A stretch of 64,000 nt of DNA from Stomoxys calcitrans (GCF_963082655.1 NC_081553.1:124764578-124828577), one strand, 5' to 3'. Shown: positions 43,163 to 54,499, counted from the first letter of the stretch. The notes: generated from the letters alone by a model not told the origin. A program made the numbers and translations.

Positions 43163-46100
43163 GTAATAATTTAAATTAAAATTGTACAAGCAATGAAGCA
43201 ATCATCGGAATAGCATGCTATAAAGGTTCGGACATTGCAGAATTTCTCTTGTTATTGCACCATTGCAGGACTAGCCGATGTTCAACAACCATAGACAATT
43301 TGGAAGAAAATTTTGGCTATCTGCTGCGAGTGAAAGCACTAAAGCTGCCAACCAATGCCACGGAGTACGAGATTGTGAAAATTTCCAATGAAATTGTGGT
43401 ATGTAGATTGGTTCGTTATTGTTTTTCAGTAACAATAAAAGCTTCGTACATCCGTATCTTTGTAGGGGGCAGAATGATTTTTGCGTGAATGTGCAATTAT
43501 TTTCTTAAAAAAAAATTCTTAAAAATTGTATTATTATTTCTGCAGCATGTAGACTGCATTCATGTAAAACATTACACTATTATTGATTCATTCTTCCCTT
43601 ACTAACTTACTTACTTACAACACGACGCTTTTGTTTACATATAAGTTATCTAGCTGTGAATAGCTTCTTTGAAGTACTAAATTGCAACTCTCTATTATTA
43701 ACTTTACTGCGAGACAATGTGCACAGAAAAAAAGTTACGATTTTTCCTCATGACTGTTTGCTCAATTTTTTTTGTGATTTTACGATTTTTCGAAAATATT
43801 TCAGTTCCAGATAATATCTAATGCTTTCTATTAAAAAATAGCATAGCAAAGAACTTATAAAAGTTAGGCAAGTATGTGCTGTCTTTAAAACACTTTGACT
43901 GGCATGGTGGATCGCGATTTCTGATACACCGTGTATCTTCATCAACACCTTTTTCAAATTGATTAAGGTACTCTACACTGTACTCAACGACTATTGAGTA
44001 CAGTGTAGAGCACGCTTAATTTCGATCGCTAATTGATTCTTATTTGACTTCACAGATTGTCATTATCATTTTTTTAAACATTATTTTTATACCCTCCACC
44101 ATAGGATGGGGGTATACTAATTTCATCATTCTGTTTGTAACACCTCGAAATATGCGTCTGAGACCACATAAAGTATATATATTCTTGAACGTCATGTCAT
44201 TTTAAGTCGATCTAGCCATATCCGTCCGTCTGTCTTTCGAAAGCACGCTAACTTTCTAAGGAGTAAAGTTAGCCGCTTGAAATTTTCCACAAATACTTTT
44301 TATTAGTGTAGGTCGGGGTTCAAGAAACAATTCTCATATTCACGAATATTTATATATTGCCCGAATTTATAATTGCAGGATAGGTATAGGGTATTATATA
44401 GTCGGCTCCGCCCGAATTTTTCGGACGGACATATCTAAGACGATCTGGATATGTCCGTCCGTCTGTCTGTTGAAATCACGCTACAGTCTTTAAAAAATAG
44501 AGATATTGAGCTGAAACTTTACACAGATTATTTTTTGTCCATTAGAAAGTTGTTCAAAGATGGGCTAGATCGGACTATATCTTGATATAGCCCCCATATA
44601 GACCGTTCCGTCGATTTAGGGTTTTAGGCCCGTAAAAGCCACATTTATTATCCGATTTTGCTGAAATTTGGGACAGTCAGTTGTGTTAGTCTAGTCGACA
44701 TCCATCTTCAGTTTGTCCTACATCGGTCTAGATTTGGATATAGCTGCCATATAGACCGATCTCTCGACTTAAGGTTTTGGGACCATAAAAGGTGCATTTA
44801 TTGTCCGATTTTGCCAAAATTTGGGACAGTGAGTTGTGTTAGGCCACTCGACATCCTTCTTCAATTTGGCCCAGATCGGCCCAGATTTGGATATAGCTAC
44901 CATATAGACCGCTAGACCTTTCAACATTCTTCTTCAATTTGGCTCAGATCGTTATAGATTTGGATATAGCTGCCATAAAAAGCACATTTATTGTCCGATT
45001 TCGCCGGCAATTGGGACAATTTGGCCCAGATCGGTTCAGATATTGATATAGCTGCCGTATAAACCAATCTCTCGATTTAAAGTCTTGGTCCCATTAAAGG
45101 CACATTTATAATCCGATTTCACTGAAATTTGACACAGTGACTTATGTTAGGATTTTCAACATCGGTGTCGTATATGGTGCAGATCGGTCTATATTTGGAT
45201 ATGGCTACCAAAAAGACCAATATTCGGTTCTACAAAATTGAACAATGACTTGTACTTAATAGACCACTCAATACCTGTGTCGAATTTGGTCCAAATCGGA
45301 CCGTATTTCGATAATGCTGCTATGGGGGCATAAATTATGCATTTTCCATCGGATTCTGACGAAATGTGGTTTATATATATACCCGAGGTCGTGGATATCC
45401 AAAGTTCGTTCCCGCCAAACTTAACGCCTTTTTACTTTTTTTTAATTCCAAGCCGAAATGTAAGGGATCTATTAAACAACCATTTAAAATGAAAAATGCC
45501 TAATATAAAGGAAAATATATTTCACCAGAGGAAAAATTTCCTTAAAAAGTTAAAAATTTTACCTCTTTTAATTTTAAGTTTGCCTATAATTAGCTCGAAT
45601 CCTTGAAATGAGGACACAAATTTTTCAGTGCAGACTAATGTCCAAGGACTCTCCATTTGTTGTAGAAGGCCGGATTTGGAATAGACGGAATCTCTTTGAG
45701 AGACTGGCAGTTGCTAGTAACAAATGGAAGAAAGAATGAGCGAAGGCTATAAGGACCAGACGGCTTTCAAAGTTAAACTTGGTGAATGCGAAGCCTTTCA
45801 GAGCGACGAAGTCCGAGTTAAAGGCTTGGGCGATGAACGCACATTTAACACTGTTAAGTAAGTGAGGCGATCAACAGGACGACGAAAATCCTATGGAGGG
45901 GATCCAAATCGTGACTTTTTTTTTAGTCCGTAGTCGCAAGGTATCATGCTTCTCCAACCTATTGACCACAAATAAAATATCAGATTCGTATTACACTCTC
46001 AGATTACTTATAATAGGCTCAGCGTTGCCATGAACGGCTTGTGTCCCTTCGGTGCTGTTTTGGTTTTGGAGTGGCCTCTTCACACTTGAACATAAAATAT

Positions 46101-49100
46101 AGGATCGGATTCATTCACTTTTTTTTCTCAACTTCTTACCATTTGAATCCAATAATCTCCAGATTATAGTTGCAGTAGCCCTACTGAAAAATAAACAAGT
46201 AAAATCGAAATAAGTTTAAAAAATAAAAAAAATCAAAGCCTGCTACGTTCGGCAGGGCGGAATCTTACAAACCCTCCATCGTGGATCGCATTTGTCAAGA
46301 TTTTTTAAATGATTTTTTCAAATATTGGGTTGCCCAAAAAGTAATTGCGGATTTTTTAAAAGAAAGTAAATGCATTTTTAATAAAACTTAGAATGAACTT
46401 TAATCAAATATACTTTTTTAAGAAAGAATGCAATTGACAGAAGAAAGAATGCAATTACAGAGTCACAAGCTTTGAAAAAATTTGTCAACGCCGACTATAT
46501 GAAAAATCCGCAATTACTTTTTGGGCAACCCAATATATATGGGCTATATCAAGTTATTGTCTGATATGTACCGCACTTGTCTTGGCTTTTAGAAATAATA
46601 GAAAAACACCACCTCCAAAATTTCAGGCAAATCGAGTAATAATTGTGCTCTCCAGAGGCTTAGAAAATCGGTTAATGTGGCAGCTATTCAAGGTTATCAA
46701 CCGATTTAGACCATACTTAGAACAGTTGTTGGAAGTCATACCAAAACGGCATATTTAAAATTTCAACCAAATTTGATAATATTTGAACCTCTAGAAGCCC
46801 AAGGAGTCTCATCGGGAGATCGGTTTATATTGCGGCTATATCTGGTTATGGACTGATTAGATCATAGGTTAGGTTAATGTTAAGTGTCAGTCTGCCATCA
46901 GACTCATTTAGAAGTTTTCGTCCAATGTGATACCACAGGAACAGAAGAAGGAAGATGCCTTCTAGTTCCGTTAAACCATCCAGATCGCTTTGAAAAGTCC
47001 AATAATTTGCGAATGTTCACATCCGCCAAATCAGACAGGTTCTCAAAGAAATGAGAACCTAAAGCGGAACTCCTTTTGACTGCTAGTGCAGGACATACAC
47101 ATAGAAGGTGTTCCATAGTCTCTTCTTCTTCGATGACCTCACAGCTTCTGTGGAAGTCGTTACTGGCAACCTTCAGTCAGTCAGCATGTTTTCCGCTTAG
47201 ACAGAGACCTGTCATGACGGACACAATGACTGAGACGTCTGTTCTAGCTATTGACAGCAAAGCAGTAGACCTCTTCAAGTATAGATTAGGCCACATAGTT
47301 TTGGAATGTTCACAGCCCCCTCTTAGTGACCATCTATCATTCGTTGTCCTTCGGGCCTGGTCCTGAAAACTTAGCTTACATGTCGCTAGAGGCATACCCA
47401 CAGATGCCAGTATCCCTGGAATGTCTAGGGTTGTTCCTAGTCTCGCAAGCTCGTCCCTGAACAGGTGAATTTTGCATCCAGAACAGGTGAATTTTGAATT
47501 GTTCAGCCATCTCGTTGAGAAATCTGCGGCAGTCGAGGGAGGTTTTTGTGTTTAGAAATACTTTCTCCAGGGATTTAATGGCTGCCTGGCTGTCTGAGAT
47601 GATAGTTAAGCCAGTCGTGGTTATGATATTATATCTTAGCCATTCCACAACTTCTTTAATTACAAAGATCTCTGCTTAATACACACTGTAGTGGTCGGAT
47701 AACCTTCTCGATATTAACAGTTCAACACTTTCAGAGTACAATTCAAAGCCCAACAGGACGGCGCATTACCTGGGACTTTGGGCATTGTATAGTGTCCTTA
47801 GCCGCTTCTTGACTAAAGAAAAAGCTCCTTTAGCTTAACAGCAGTGGTTGCAGCAACTTATCTAGCCCCAATTCCAGAGTATAGCAGTAAGCCTTTGGAT
47901 CCGGCTGAGTATTGAACAGTAGGTGGACTTGGCCAACTGGTAATTCCTGCCGAAAAGAATAACACTTAGACACTTTCAGTATCCCATTTCGCTGTCGTTC
48001 ATAGTGTTTTCTCAAGTACATCCATAAGAGTGCTAGAAAACTCTCCCTTATGCACAACAGCCTCGTCATTTGCATACGGTCGCTATTTTATATATTGGCC
48101 AACATATGTGGTTTTTGATAAAGCAAGCAGTTTAGTAACAAAACCTCCTCTCGACAGAGGAAAATTACACTATGCAAGGTACCGAGACTACCTACATATA
48201 TAGGTAGATGGTGAAAGCAGACAACGTAGTACTTGTAGTGTTTGAGAGAAATATTCTTTCTAAAATCTATGGACCAGTCTGCATTGATGAAGCATATCGG
48301 CGTCGTATATACCACGAGCTGTATGACGACGTTTGTAGAGTTAATCGTATCAAAATACAACGTTTGCGCTGGCTATGTCATATTGTCGGAATGAATGAAG
48401 AAACTCCAGCGAAGAAGTCCTTTGGTGGTACACGCAAAAGAGAAGGACCAAAACTCTGTTGGAAATATCAGGTGGAGAAGACATCTTGAAACTCAGTGTC
48501 AGTTGTTGGAGATGGAGCGAAGTAGATCGAGGTGCTTGGAAATCTATTCTACGTTCGGCTAGTGTAACTAATTTTCTGTCATAGCCAATTATAATACTCA
48601 GTTTATTGTTGTACTCTCAAGTAGTCTTTATTTGAATTCCATATTAACATAATTGGTTGAGGCAATTTTTGGATTTTAATATTTGATATCAATATTTGGT
48701 TGAAGACCCCGATTACAATTACCATGTAACGCATCTGAGTGTCTTTTCCAAATTTTTCTCTTTCTGTTTTTGGCTTTCAGTAACAAGTAATGATCACTGC
48801 GCCTCACATATTTACATAATAATTACTTACGAAAGCTCTAATATCATAACTTTCCTTTATTCCAGGGTTGCACACTGGCCACGGAACCCACAACAATATG
48901 TCTGTTTCGTGCCATCAAAAAGGACCAACACTTTTTGGTTAAACGGATTTTGCGTCGTCGCCCCAGCTTAATTGAATATCCCGGTCCAAATGGCTATTTG
49001 CCATTGGCGAATGCTATCGCATGCAGTGAAATGTGTGTTATTGACGTTCTACTTTCTGCCGGAGCGAATGTTAATGTCGGAAATCCAAACATCAAACGGA

Positions 49101-52100
49101 CACCATTGCATGTGAGTGAATTAGTGAGTGATTCAGTGTATGCATGAATCCTAAGTAGATGCATATGAAGTTCGTGCGAGAGCAACCAGCGTTAGGAAAT
49201 TTTATGTGAATGCGCCAAGCCAGAGTGGTATGTTCATTAAGTCTTACAATCAAGCTTCCTAGTGTTTGTTAGGGCTGGTTATATGACCTACACCATGCAC
49301 TTGGCATTGTCAAGTTCATTTGACGATTTGTATACCCTCTACCATAGGGTGGGGGTATACCTAACAAATCATTCAGTTTGTATTTATATTCTACATCCTC
49401 AAGATATTTTAAGTCAATATAGCCTTGTTCTTCCGTCCGTCTGTATAAATCTTGGTAGAGCCTAATTCGCTTACACATATGCTTTTTATCGATGTATGTC
49501 GTTAGGGATTGTAAATGCGCTCTGTCGATTTTTAGATAAAGCTTACGTGTAAACCGATCACGCGCTTTGATTTCCTGGACTAAAGGGGGGCAATTACTTA
49601 CTATAATTGGCTATGACAGAACATTTGTTCCAATAGCCGAACGTAGAATAACGTTTCAAACGCCTTGATCTTCTGCGCTCTTTCTAAAAATGTTGACACC
49701 AAGTGGCTTCCACCACTTGATTTTCCCATTGGGCCCTTGATCGTCCTGGTTTGCGTGTACCACCGTGATCGCCTCCGAACGACTTCTTATCTGAGGCTTC
49801 TTCATCCATTCTGACAACATGACCTAGATAAGGTAAACGCTTTATTTTGATGCGTTTAACTATACTATCGTCGTCATACCACTCGCGGTTCATACGACGC
49901 CTTATTCTCCATTAACGCAAACTGGCCCAAATATTTTATCAAAGATTTTTCTCTCAAACACTCCAAGTACTTCCTCATCTGCATTCGCAAGTACTCGTGT
50001 CTCGGAGCGGATTTGGAGTATGGTCTAAATGGGTTATAACCTGATATAGCTCCCAGAAATACCAATCTCTAAATTACATTTCTTGAGCCCTTAGAGGACG
50101 GAATTCTTATCCAATTTGGATGAAATGATGCACGATAATTCCAGCTACAACCTCAGACACCAAAATCAAGTATGGCGCGAATTGGGCCATAGGTTTCTTG
50201 AACAACTACAGGAAGCATTTCTTATACATTCCATTGGATTTTGTGCTTCACCTTTCATAATTCTTGTTCAGTTTCTACCTATATGGAGAAACAGTACAAA
50301 GAACTTGCCAAATGCGATCCATGGTGGAGGGATAATCTTCATTACAGGTATTTTTACAAAATTTTGAGCAGCTGTCCTTACTCGTTCGAAATTTATTACG
50401 CTATGTCGGGCTATTTCGAATTAAAATGTCATGGATTTTAAAGCAATAGGAAACTATGGTGAAGGTTACATTGATTGCATGTACATGATATAAGAAACAA
50501 GTAAGAGCGTGCTAAGTTCGGCCGGGCCGAATCTTATATACCCTCCACCATGGATCGCATTTGTCGAATTCTATGCGCGGTATCTCTTTTTAGGCAAACA
50601 AATAATATTGAATAAGAACTGTTATGCTATTGGAGCTATATCAACTTATAGTTCGATAGTAGTCATTGTGTAATATTTCAGTTCATTCGGATAAGAATTA
50701 CGCCTTGTAGGGGCTCAAGAAGCAAAATCGGGAGACAGGTTTATATGGGAGCTGTATCAAGCTATAGATTAATTCAGACCATATAAGACACGTATATTGA
50801 AGGTCATGAGAGAAGCCGTTGTACAAAATTTCTTACAAATCGGATAAGAATTGCGCCCTCTAGAGGCTCAAGAAATCAAGATCCCAGATAGGTTTACATG
50901 GCAGCTATATCGGGTTATATTCCGATTTGCGCCATACTTAGCACGGTAATTGGAAGACTTACAAAACACGTCATGCAAAATTTCAGCCAAATCGGATGAG
51001 AATTGCGTGCTCTATTGGCTCAAGATGTCAAGATCCCAAATCGGTTTATATGAAAGCTATACCAGATTATTGGCCGATTTGAATCATACTTAACACAGTT
51101 CTTGGAAGTGATACCAGAACACTACGTGCAAAATTTCAGTCAAATCGAATGAGAATTGCGCACTCTATAGGCTCAAGAAGTCTAGACCCAAGATAGGTTT
51201 ATATGGCAGCTATAACAACACATGGACCGATGTAAACCATACTTAGCGCAGTTGTTGAAAGTGATACCAAAACACCACGTGCAAAATTTCAGTCAAATCG
51301 GATAAAAATTGCGCCCTCTAGGGGCTCAAGAAGTCAAGACCCAAGATCGGTTTATATGGCAGCTATATCAAAACATGGACCGATTTAGCCCATTAACAAT
51401 CCCAACCGACCTACACGAATAAAAAGTATTTGTGCAAAATTTCAAGCGGCTAGCTTTACTCCATCGAAACTTAGCGTGCTTTCGACAGACAGATGGACGG
51501 ACGGACAGATGGACGGACTTAAAATGACATGACGACCAAGAATATATATTCTTATGGGGTCTCAGGCGCATATTTCGAGGTGTTACAAACAGAATGATGA
51601 ACTTAGTATACCTCTAATAATAAAATTTAAATTTATTTTTAAAGACCAACATAAAGAAGTTCGATGATTTTAGAACGATCTTTGGAGATAGAGCAAATGG
51701 CTGTTTCTCCAAAAACTTTGCAAACTCCTGTGCGAAACGGCTTCCAAATCAGCATATGGATATAATGTGCTACAGTTGAGATAGACTGCCTTATCAGTTC
51801 GATACAACAAATTTCAGTTTTTAATTTTCCCCCATTTTCTAATTGTTATTTTTGTGTGTATGTATGTTCCTTTGAAATCCGTAGCAAGCCTTCTACTATG
51901 GGCGTTTGGCGGTAGCACGTATGCTATTGAACAAAAAAGCCAATCTGGAAGCCAAAGATATGTACGGCTTAACTCCATGCCATTTGGCAATCGATGCAAA
52001 TCAAGGTGAGATTTTGAAATTTGCACTTGAGATGGGTGCCAATGTGGAGTCCAAGGATGCATGTGGTTGGACATTGTTGATGAGAGCTGGTAAGTGTACA

Positions 52101-52526
52101 TTTCCTTCGGCCATACTCACATACACACGCTAACTGTTCGTACCTCTACCCCTGTACACGATAACCACGACAACATAGTAGCACAAATTCTGTAAATTTT
52201 TAATTAAAAACAGATACGAATGCCTCTGCAAGGCACTGCGGAGCGAGAGTACATCTCCTGATTATGATGTTCCGTTTTCATGGCCTTTACGGGTGTTTTT
52301 GCTACAATTTTTTTTCGCTTGTTTTTCAGTTGCAATGGATTCTGACTTGGCCATATTAAAGTTAATGATGCAATTCGGCGCCAATTTGGAAAGTAGAGAT
52401 ATGCGTGGATTAACGTGCCAGGACCTCGCTCGACTGTACCACAACCACAAAGCCCAGGATTATTTTGTAAAAGTTTTAAAAAAGCGCGAATTAAAAAGTT
52501 TTAAAGATGAAAAGAGCAATGAATAA
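42957..52526 (+). CDS. FANK1: FANK1-like protein: fibronectin III plus ankyrin repeats
   Basis: I assembled five exons by splice sites and phase: 42957-43162, 43269-43398, 48866-49111, 51885-52089 and 52330-52526 (with stop). The total is 984 nt, 327 aa; human FANK1 is about 345 aa. A fibronectin III domain spans about residues 28-112 (SISLEWSCVEGAQVYRIE .. NFGYLLRVKAL), and six ankyrin repeats, the last partial, span about 117-320. The exon 3/4 junction rebuilds a textbook repeat (TPLH joined to QAFYYGRLAVARMLL). All junctions use GT..AG and keep phase. FANK1 is testis-enriched in mammals and is thought to act in nucleus or cytosol; nothing here shows the fly role. No signal peptide. Introns of 5467 and 2773 bp are full of transposons. 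The exact N-terminus is uncertain because of an upstream ATG and an A5 run at 42973-42977, where a one-base difference would change which start is read. Confidence 0.82.
43269..43398 (+). CDS. FANK1: FANK1-like exon 2
   Basis: Acceptor TTATTGCACCATTGCAG, donor GTG/GTATGT. Completes the fibronectin domain (STTIDNLEENFGYLLRVKAL). The codon split with exon 1 gives Trp. Ends in phase 0. Confidence 0.8.
43971..44010. repeat. 17-bp perfect inverted repeat, 6-nt loop
   Basis: CTCTACACTGTACTCAA (43971-43987) and its exact complement (43994-44010) around CGACTA, in intron 2 of the FANK1-like gene. Could be the remains of a miniature element or an RNA hairpin in the pre-mRNA. Confidence 0.9.
44086..44330 (+). 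repeat. DINE-A 5' end only
   Basis: Head TATACCCTCCACCATAGGAT and core are well preserved; the copy stops soon after AGTGTAGGTCGG at about 44314. Confidence 0.88.
44331..44424 (+). repeat. DINE-C 3' end fragment
   Basis: Contains GATAGGTATAGGGTATTATA and AGTCGGCTCCGCCCGAAT, the same terminus as at 2840-2870. Confidence 0.7.
44425..45436 (+). repeat. DINE-B, head missing
   Basis: Begins in the core (TATGTCCGTCCGTCTGTCTG) and passes through units with CCATATAGACCGATCTCTCG, ending at CCGAGGTCGTGGATATCCAA, a mutated palindrome (GTTCGTTCCCGCCAAAC) and CTTTTTACTTTT. The 86-codon frame at 44658-44915 is the 51-aa periodic frame of the repeat. Confidence 0.85.
45437..45699. other. intron DNA, nothing recognised
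   Basis: AT-rich intron sequence with no supported feature. Confidence 0.4.
45700..45918 (+). mobile_element. LINE-R remnant
   Basis: Translates in part to LNLVNAKPFRATKSELKAWA and, after a shift, to the ILWRGSKS-type end, matching INLVNPKPFGSTQSKLRAWA at 10.75-10.81 kb. Confidence 0.7.
45919..46227. other. intron DNA, nothing recognised
   Basis: Contains two T-runs (about 45919 and 46119). No repeat family or ORF supported. Confidence 0.4.
46228..46862 (-). repeat. DINE-A interrupted by a mariner MITE
   Basis: The 3' terminus is GTTCGGCAGGGCGGAATC with CCCTCCATCGTGGATCGCAT at the left. Units resume after the MITE with ATATGGGCTATATCAAGTTA and end at 46862 beside LINE-R2. Confidence 0.8.
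46325..46533 (-). mobile_element. mariner-derived MITE (209 bp)
   Basis: The 32-bp terminal inverted repeats are exact (starting TTGGGTTGCCCAAAAAGTAA) with TA on each side (46323-46324 and 46534-46535). The left half matches the 3' end and the right half the 5' end of the mariner at 23.1-23.56 kb, in reverse, so it is an internal-deletion derivative of that family. It carries no transposase. Confidence 0.93.
46863..48085 (-). mobile_element. LINE-R2, RNase H and 3' end
   Basis: Homologous to 20.8-22.17 kb: IISDSQAAIKSLEKVFLNTK, CRRFLNEMAEQFKIHL, DQARRTTNDRWSLRGGC, MEHLLCVCPAL and a shared C-terminus (NIRKLLDFSKRSGWFNG). The 3' end on the element strand runs ACATTAACCTAACCTA. A short internal duplication (ACAGGTGAATTTTG, near 47.46 and 47.48 kb) replaces the WVPG block. 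Frameshifts upstream. Confidence 0.87.
48105..48600 (+). mobile_element. LINE-X 3' end
   Basis: Follows the LINE-X C-terminus: VVFERNILSKIYGPVCID, YHELYDD, RIKIQRLRWLCHIVGMNEE, and the 3' terminus CTGTCATAGCCAATTATAAT. The frame is interrupted upstream of 48208. Confidence 0.83.
48866..49111 (+). CDS. FANK1: FANK1-like exon 3
   Basis: Acceptor CTTTCCTTTATTCCAG, donor CAT/GTGAGT, phase 0 at both ends, 82 codons. Encodes ankyrin repeats 1 and 2 and the start of 3 (LPLANAIACSEMCVIDVLLS, AGANVNVGNP, TPLH). Confidence 0.87.
49330..49580 (+). repeat. DINE-A variant, left part (split by LINE-X)
   Basis: Head TATACCCTCTACCATAGGGT, core reduced to AAGTCAATATAGCC..CCGTCCGTCTGT, first unit to GGCAATTA. 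The next unit resumes at about 50015. Confidence 0.8.
49581..50014 (-). mobile_element. LINE-X 3' end nested in a DINE
   Basis: The 3' tail abuts TTACTTACTATAATTGGC at the left; the C-terminal block reads IKIKRLPYLGHVVRMDEEAS. Truncated at the same protein region as other LINE-X copies but slightly longer. Confidence 0.85.
50015..50330 (+). repeat. DINE-A variant, right part
   Basis: Units TGGGTTATAACCTGATATAG and TCTTGAGCCCTTAGAGGACG, then a decayed region to the pre-terminal GATCCATGGTGGAGGG at about 50318. No 3' palindrome. Confidence 0.65.
50497..51612 (-). repeat. DINE-A in FANK1-like intron 3
   Basis: Perfect 3' palindrome (AAGTTCGGCCGGGCCGAATC is a one-base variant) at 50515-50534, then TATACCCTCCACCATGGATC, about five units, core at 51.48-51.55 kb, and a head that is truncated at about 51612. 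Confidence 0.9.
51613..51884. other. end of intron 3
   Basis: Unassigned AT-rich sequence leading into the acceptor. The polypyrimidine tract before TCCGTAG is weak (TTCCTTTGAAA). Confidence 0.4.
51885..52089 (+). CDS. FANK1: FANK1-like exon 4
   Basis: Acceptor ATCCGTAG, donor GCTG/GTAAGT, phase 0 to 1. Encodes most of ankyrin repeat 3, all of 4 (YGLTPCHLAIDANQGEILKF, LEMGANVESKD) and the start of 5 (GWTLLMRA). Confidence 0.87.
52330..52526 (+). CDS. FANK1: FANK1-like exon 5 (terminal)
   Basis: Acceptor TTTTTTTCGCTTGTTTTTCAG. Completes repeat 5 (LAILKLMMQFGANLESRD) and a partial sixth (RGLTCQDLARLYHN) and ends with a lysine-rich tail. TAA at 52524-52526, overlapped by an AATAAA. Confidence 0.87.
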
Positions 52527-52961
52527 ATTTGCTTTAGGTAAAAATGTTTTTTTTTTTTTTTAATTTATTCCAAAGTTTTTCTTATTCAAATGGGAATTGA
52601 GATAAGTGGCCATCTCATGCCAGAGATGTTGTAACGAGAATTAGAAATATCATTGATATGGGAATGAAGTTAGCGGCTTAATCAGCGGTAATTTGGCAGC
52701 TGTTTTTATATTGAACTAAAGCTGGTTCAATAAAGATTTGCTGAACATAGTATATTAGGCCGAAGAGCTTGAAATTACCGAAGACAATTCAAGGTGCGCC
52801 TGAACTTACATTAAATAAAAAGGTCTTACACTTAGGAAATTATTAGAGACTCTGAATTTCCAATGTTCGTAGATGAGAAAAATCCAAAACTAAACTAAAC
52901 TGTGCTTTGAGTCTTAAATATAGCCACTATGAAATTTTGTGCGTACGAAGTACGATTAAAT
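52527..52961. other. 3' flank of the FANK1-like gene
   Basis: Contains a T-run (52543-52561) and an AATAAA near 52814. The true polyadenylation site cannot be fixed from sequence alone. Confidence 0.45.
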
Positions 52962-53884
52962 TTTTATACCCACCACCGTAGGTTAGGGGGTATATTCATT
53001 TAGTCATTCCGTTTGCAACACATCGAAATATCAATTTCCGACTCTACAAAGTATATATATTTCACTTAAAGCCTTCAAAAATTGAGATATTGAGCAGAAA
53101 TTTGGCACAAATACGTCTTTTTGATGCAGCTGGTTAATTTCTTGAACGGGCCAAATCGGACCATATTTGAACATCTCAACATCCTACCCAAATATGGTGC
53201 AGATCGGACTATATTTAGATATAGCTGCCATATAGACCGACCTGCCGATAAAGGTTCAGGCCCTTTACGCATAAAAGCTTTATTTTTTAACCAATTTCGC
53301 TAAAATTTTAAATAGTGAGTTATTTTTAGCTTCCTGACACCCGACCTAAATATGGTTCAGATCGAACTATATTTAGATATAGCTGCCATATAGACCGATC
53401 TGCCGATAAGGGGTCTATAGCCAATAAAAGCTTTATTTATTACCCAATTTCGCCAAAATTTTAAATAGTGGTTATGTTAAGACCTCGCAACACCCGAGCT
53501 AAATATAGTTCTGCTCGGAATATATTTAGATATAGCTGCCATATAGACCGATCTGCCGATAAGGAGACTGAAGCCCATTAAAGCTTTATTTATTACCCGA
53601 TTTCGCTGAAATTTGAAACAGTGAGTTTTTCTGAGCCTCACGATATCCGACCTTAATATGGTTCAGATTGGTTTATAATTGGATATATCTGCCAAAAAGA
53701 CTATTATTTGCTCTACAAAATTGAACAGTGAAATATTTATTAGACCACTCAATGACCGTGCCAAATTTGGGTCCTTAAGTTAGCCAATTTTCACCGGATT
53801 GTGACGAAATGGGGTTTACATATATACCCGAGGTGGTAGGTATCCAAAGTTTGGCCCGGCCGAACTTAATGAATTTTTACTTGT
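52962..53884 (+). repeat. DINE-B
   Basis: Head TATACCCACCACCGTAGGTT, core lacking the GTCCGTCTGTC block, units with CTGCCATATAGACCGATCTG, tail CCCGAGGTGGTAGGTATCCA, then TTTGGCCCGGCCGAACTTAA and TTTTTACTTGT. The next DINE-A follows with no spacer. Confidence 0.9.
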
Positions 53885-54499
53885 TATACCCTCCACCATA
53901 GGATGGGGGTATACTAATTTCGTCATTTTTTTTGTTTGTAACTACTCGAGATATTCGTCTAAGACCCCATAAAGTATATATATTCTTGATCGTCGTGACA
54001 TTTTATGTCGATGTAGCCATGTCCGTCCGTCTGTCGAAAGCACGCAAACTTTCGAAAGAGTAAAGCTAGCCGCTTGAAATTTGGGATTGTAAATGGACCA
54101 TATCGTTCCATGTTTTGATGTAGCTGCCATATAAACCGATCTTGGGTCCTGACTTCTTTAGCCTCTAGAGTGCGCAATTCTTATCCGATTGGATTGAAAT
54201 TGAAACTTTCGAAAGAGTAAAGCTAGCCGCTTGAAATTTGGGATTGTAAATGGACCATATCGTTCCATGTTTTGATGTAGCTGCCATATAAACCGATCTT
54301 GGGTCTTGACTTCTTTAGCCTCTAGAGTGCGCAATTCTTATCCGATTGGATTGAAATTTTGCACGACGTGTTTTGTTATGATATCCAACAAGCTAAGTAT
54401 GGTTTAAATCGGTCCATAAACTGATATAGCTGCCAAATGCTATCTATGGTGGAGGGTATATAAGAATCGGCTCGGCCGAACTTTGCACGCTCTTACTTG
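53885..54499 (+). repeat. short DINE-A with internal duplication
   Basis: Head TATACCCTCCACCATAGGAT at 53886, terminus GGCTCGGCCGAACTTTGCAC at about 54470. It contains the 157-bp duplication of 54046-54359. Confidence 0.9.
54046..54359. repeat. 157-bp near-perfect tandem duplication
   Basis: AAACTTTCGAAAGAGTAAAG starts at 54046 and 54203. The two copies differ at very few bases (for example GGGTCCTG versus GGGTCTTG), so the duplication is young and is distinct from the old 153-bp units. Confidence 0.92.
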
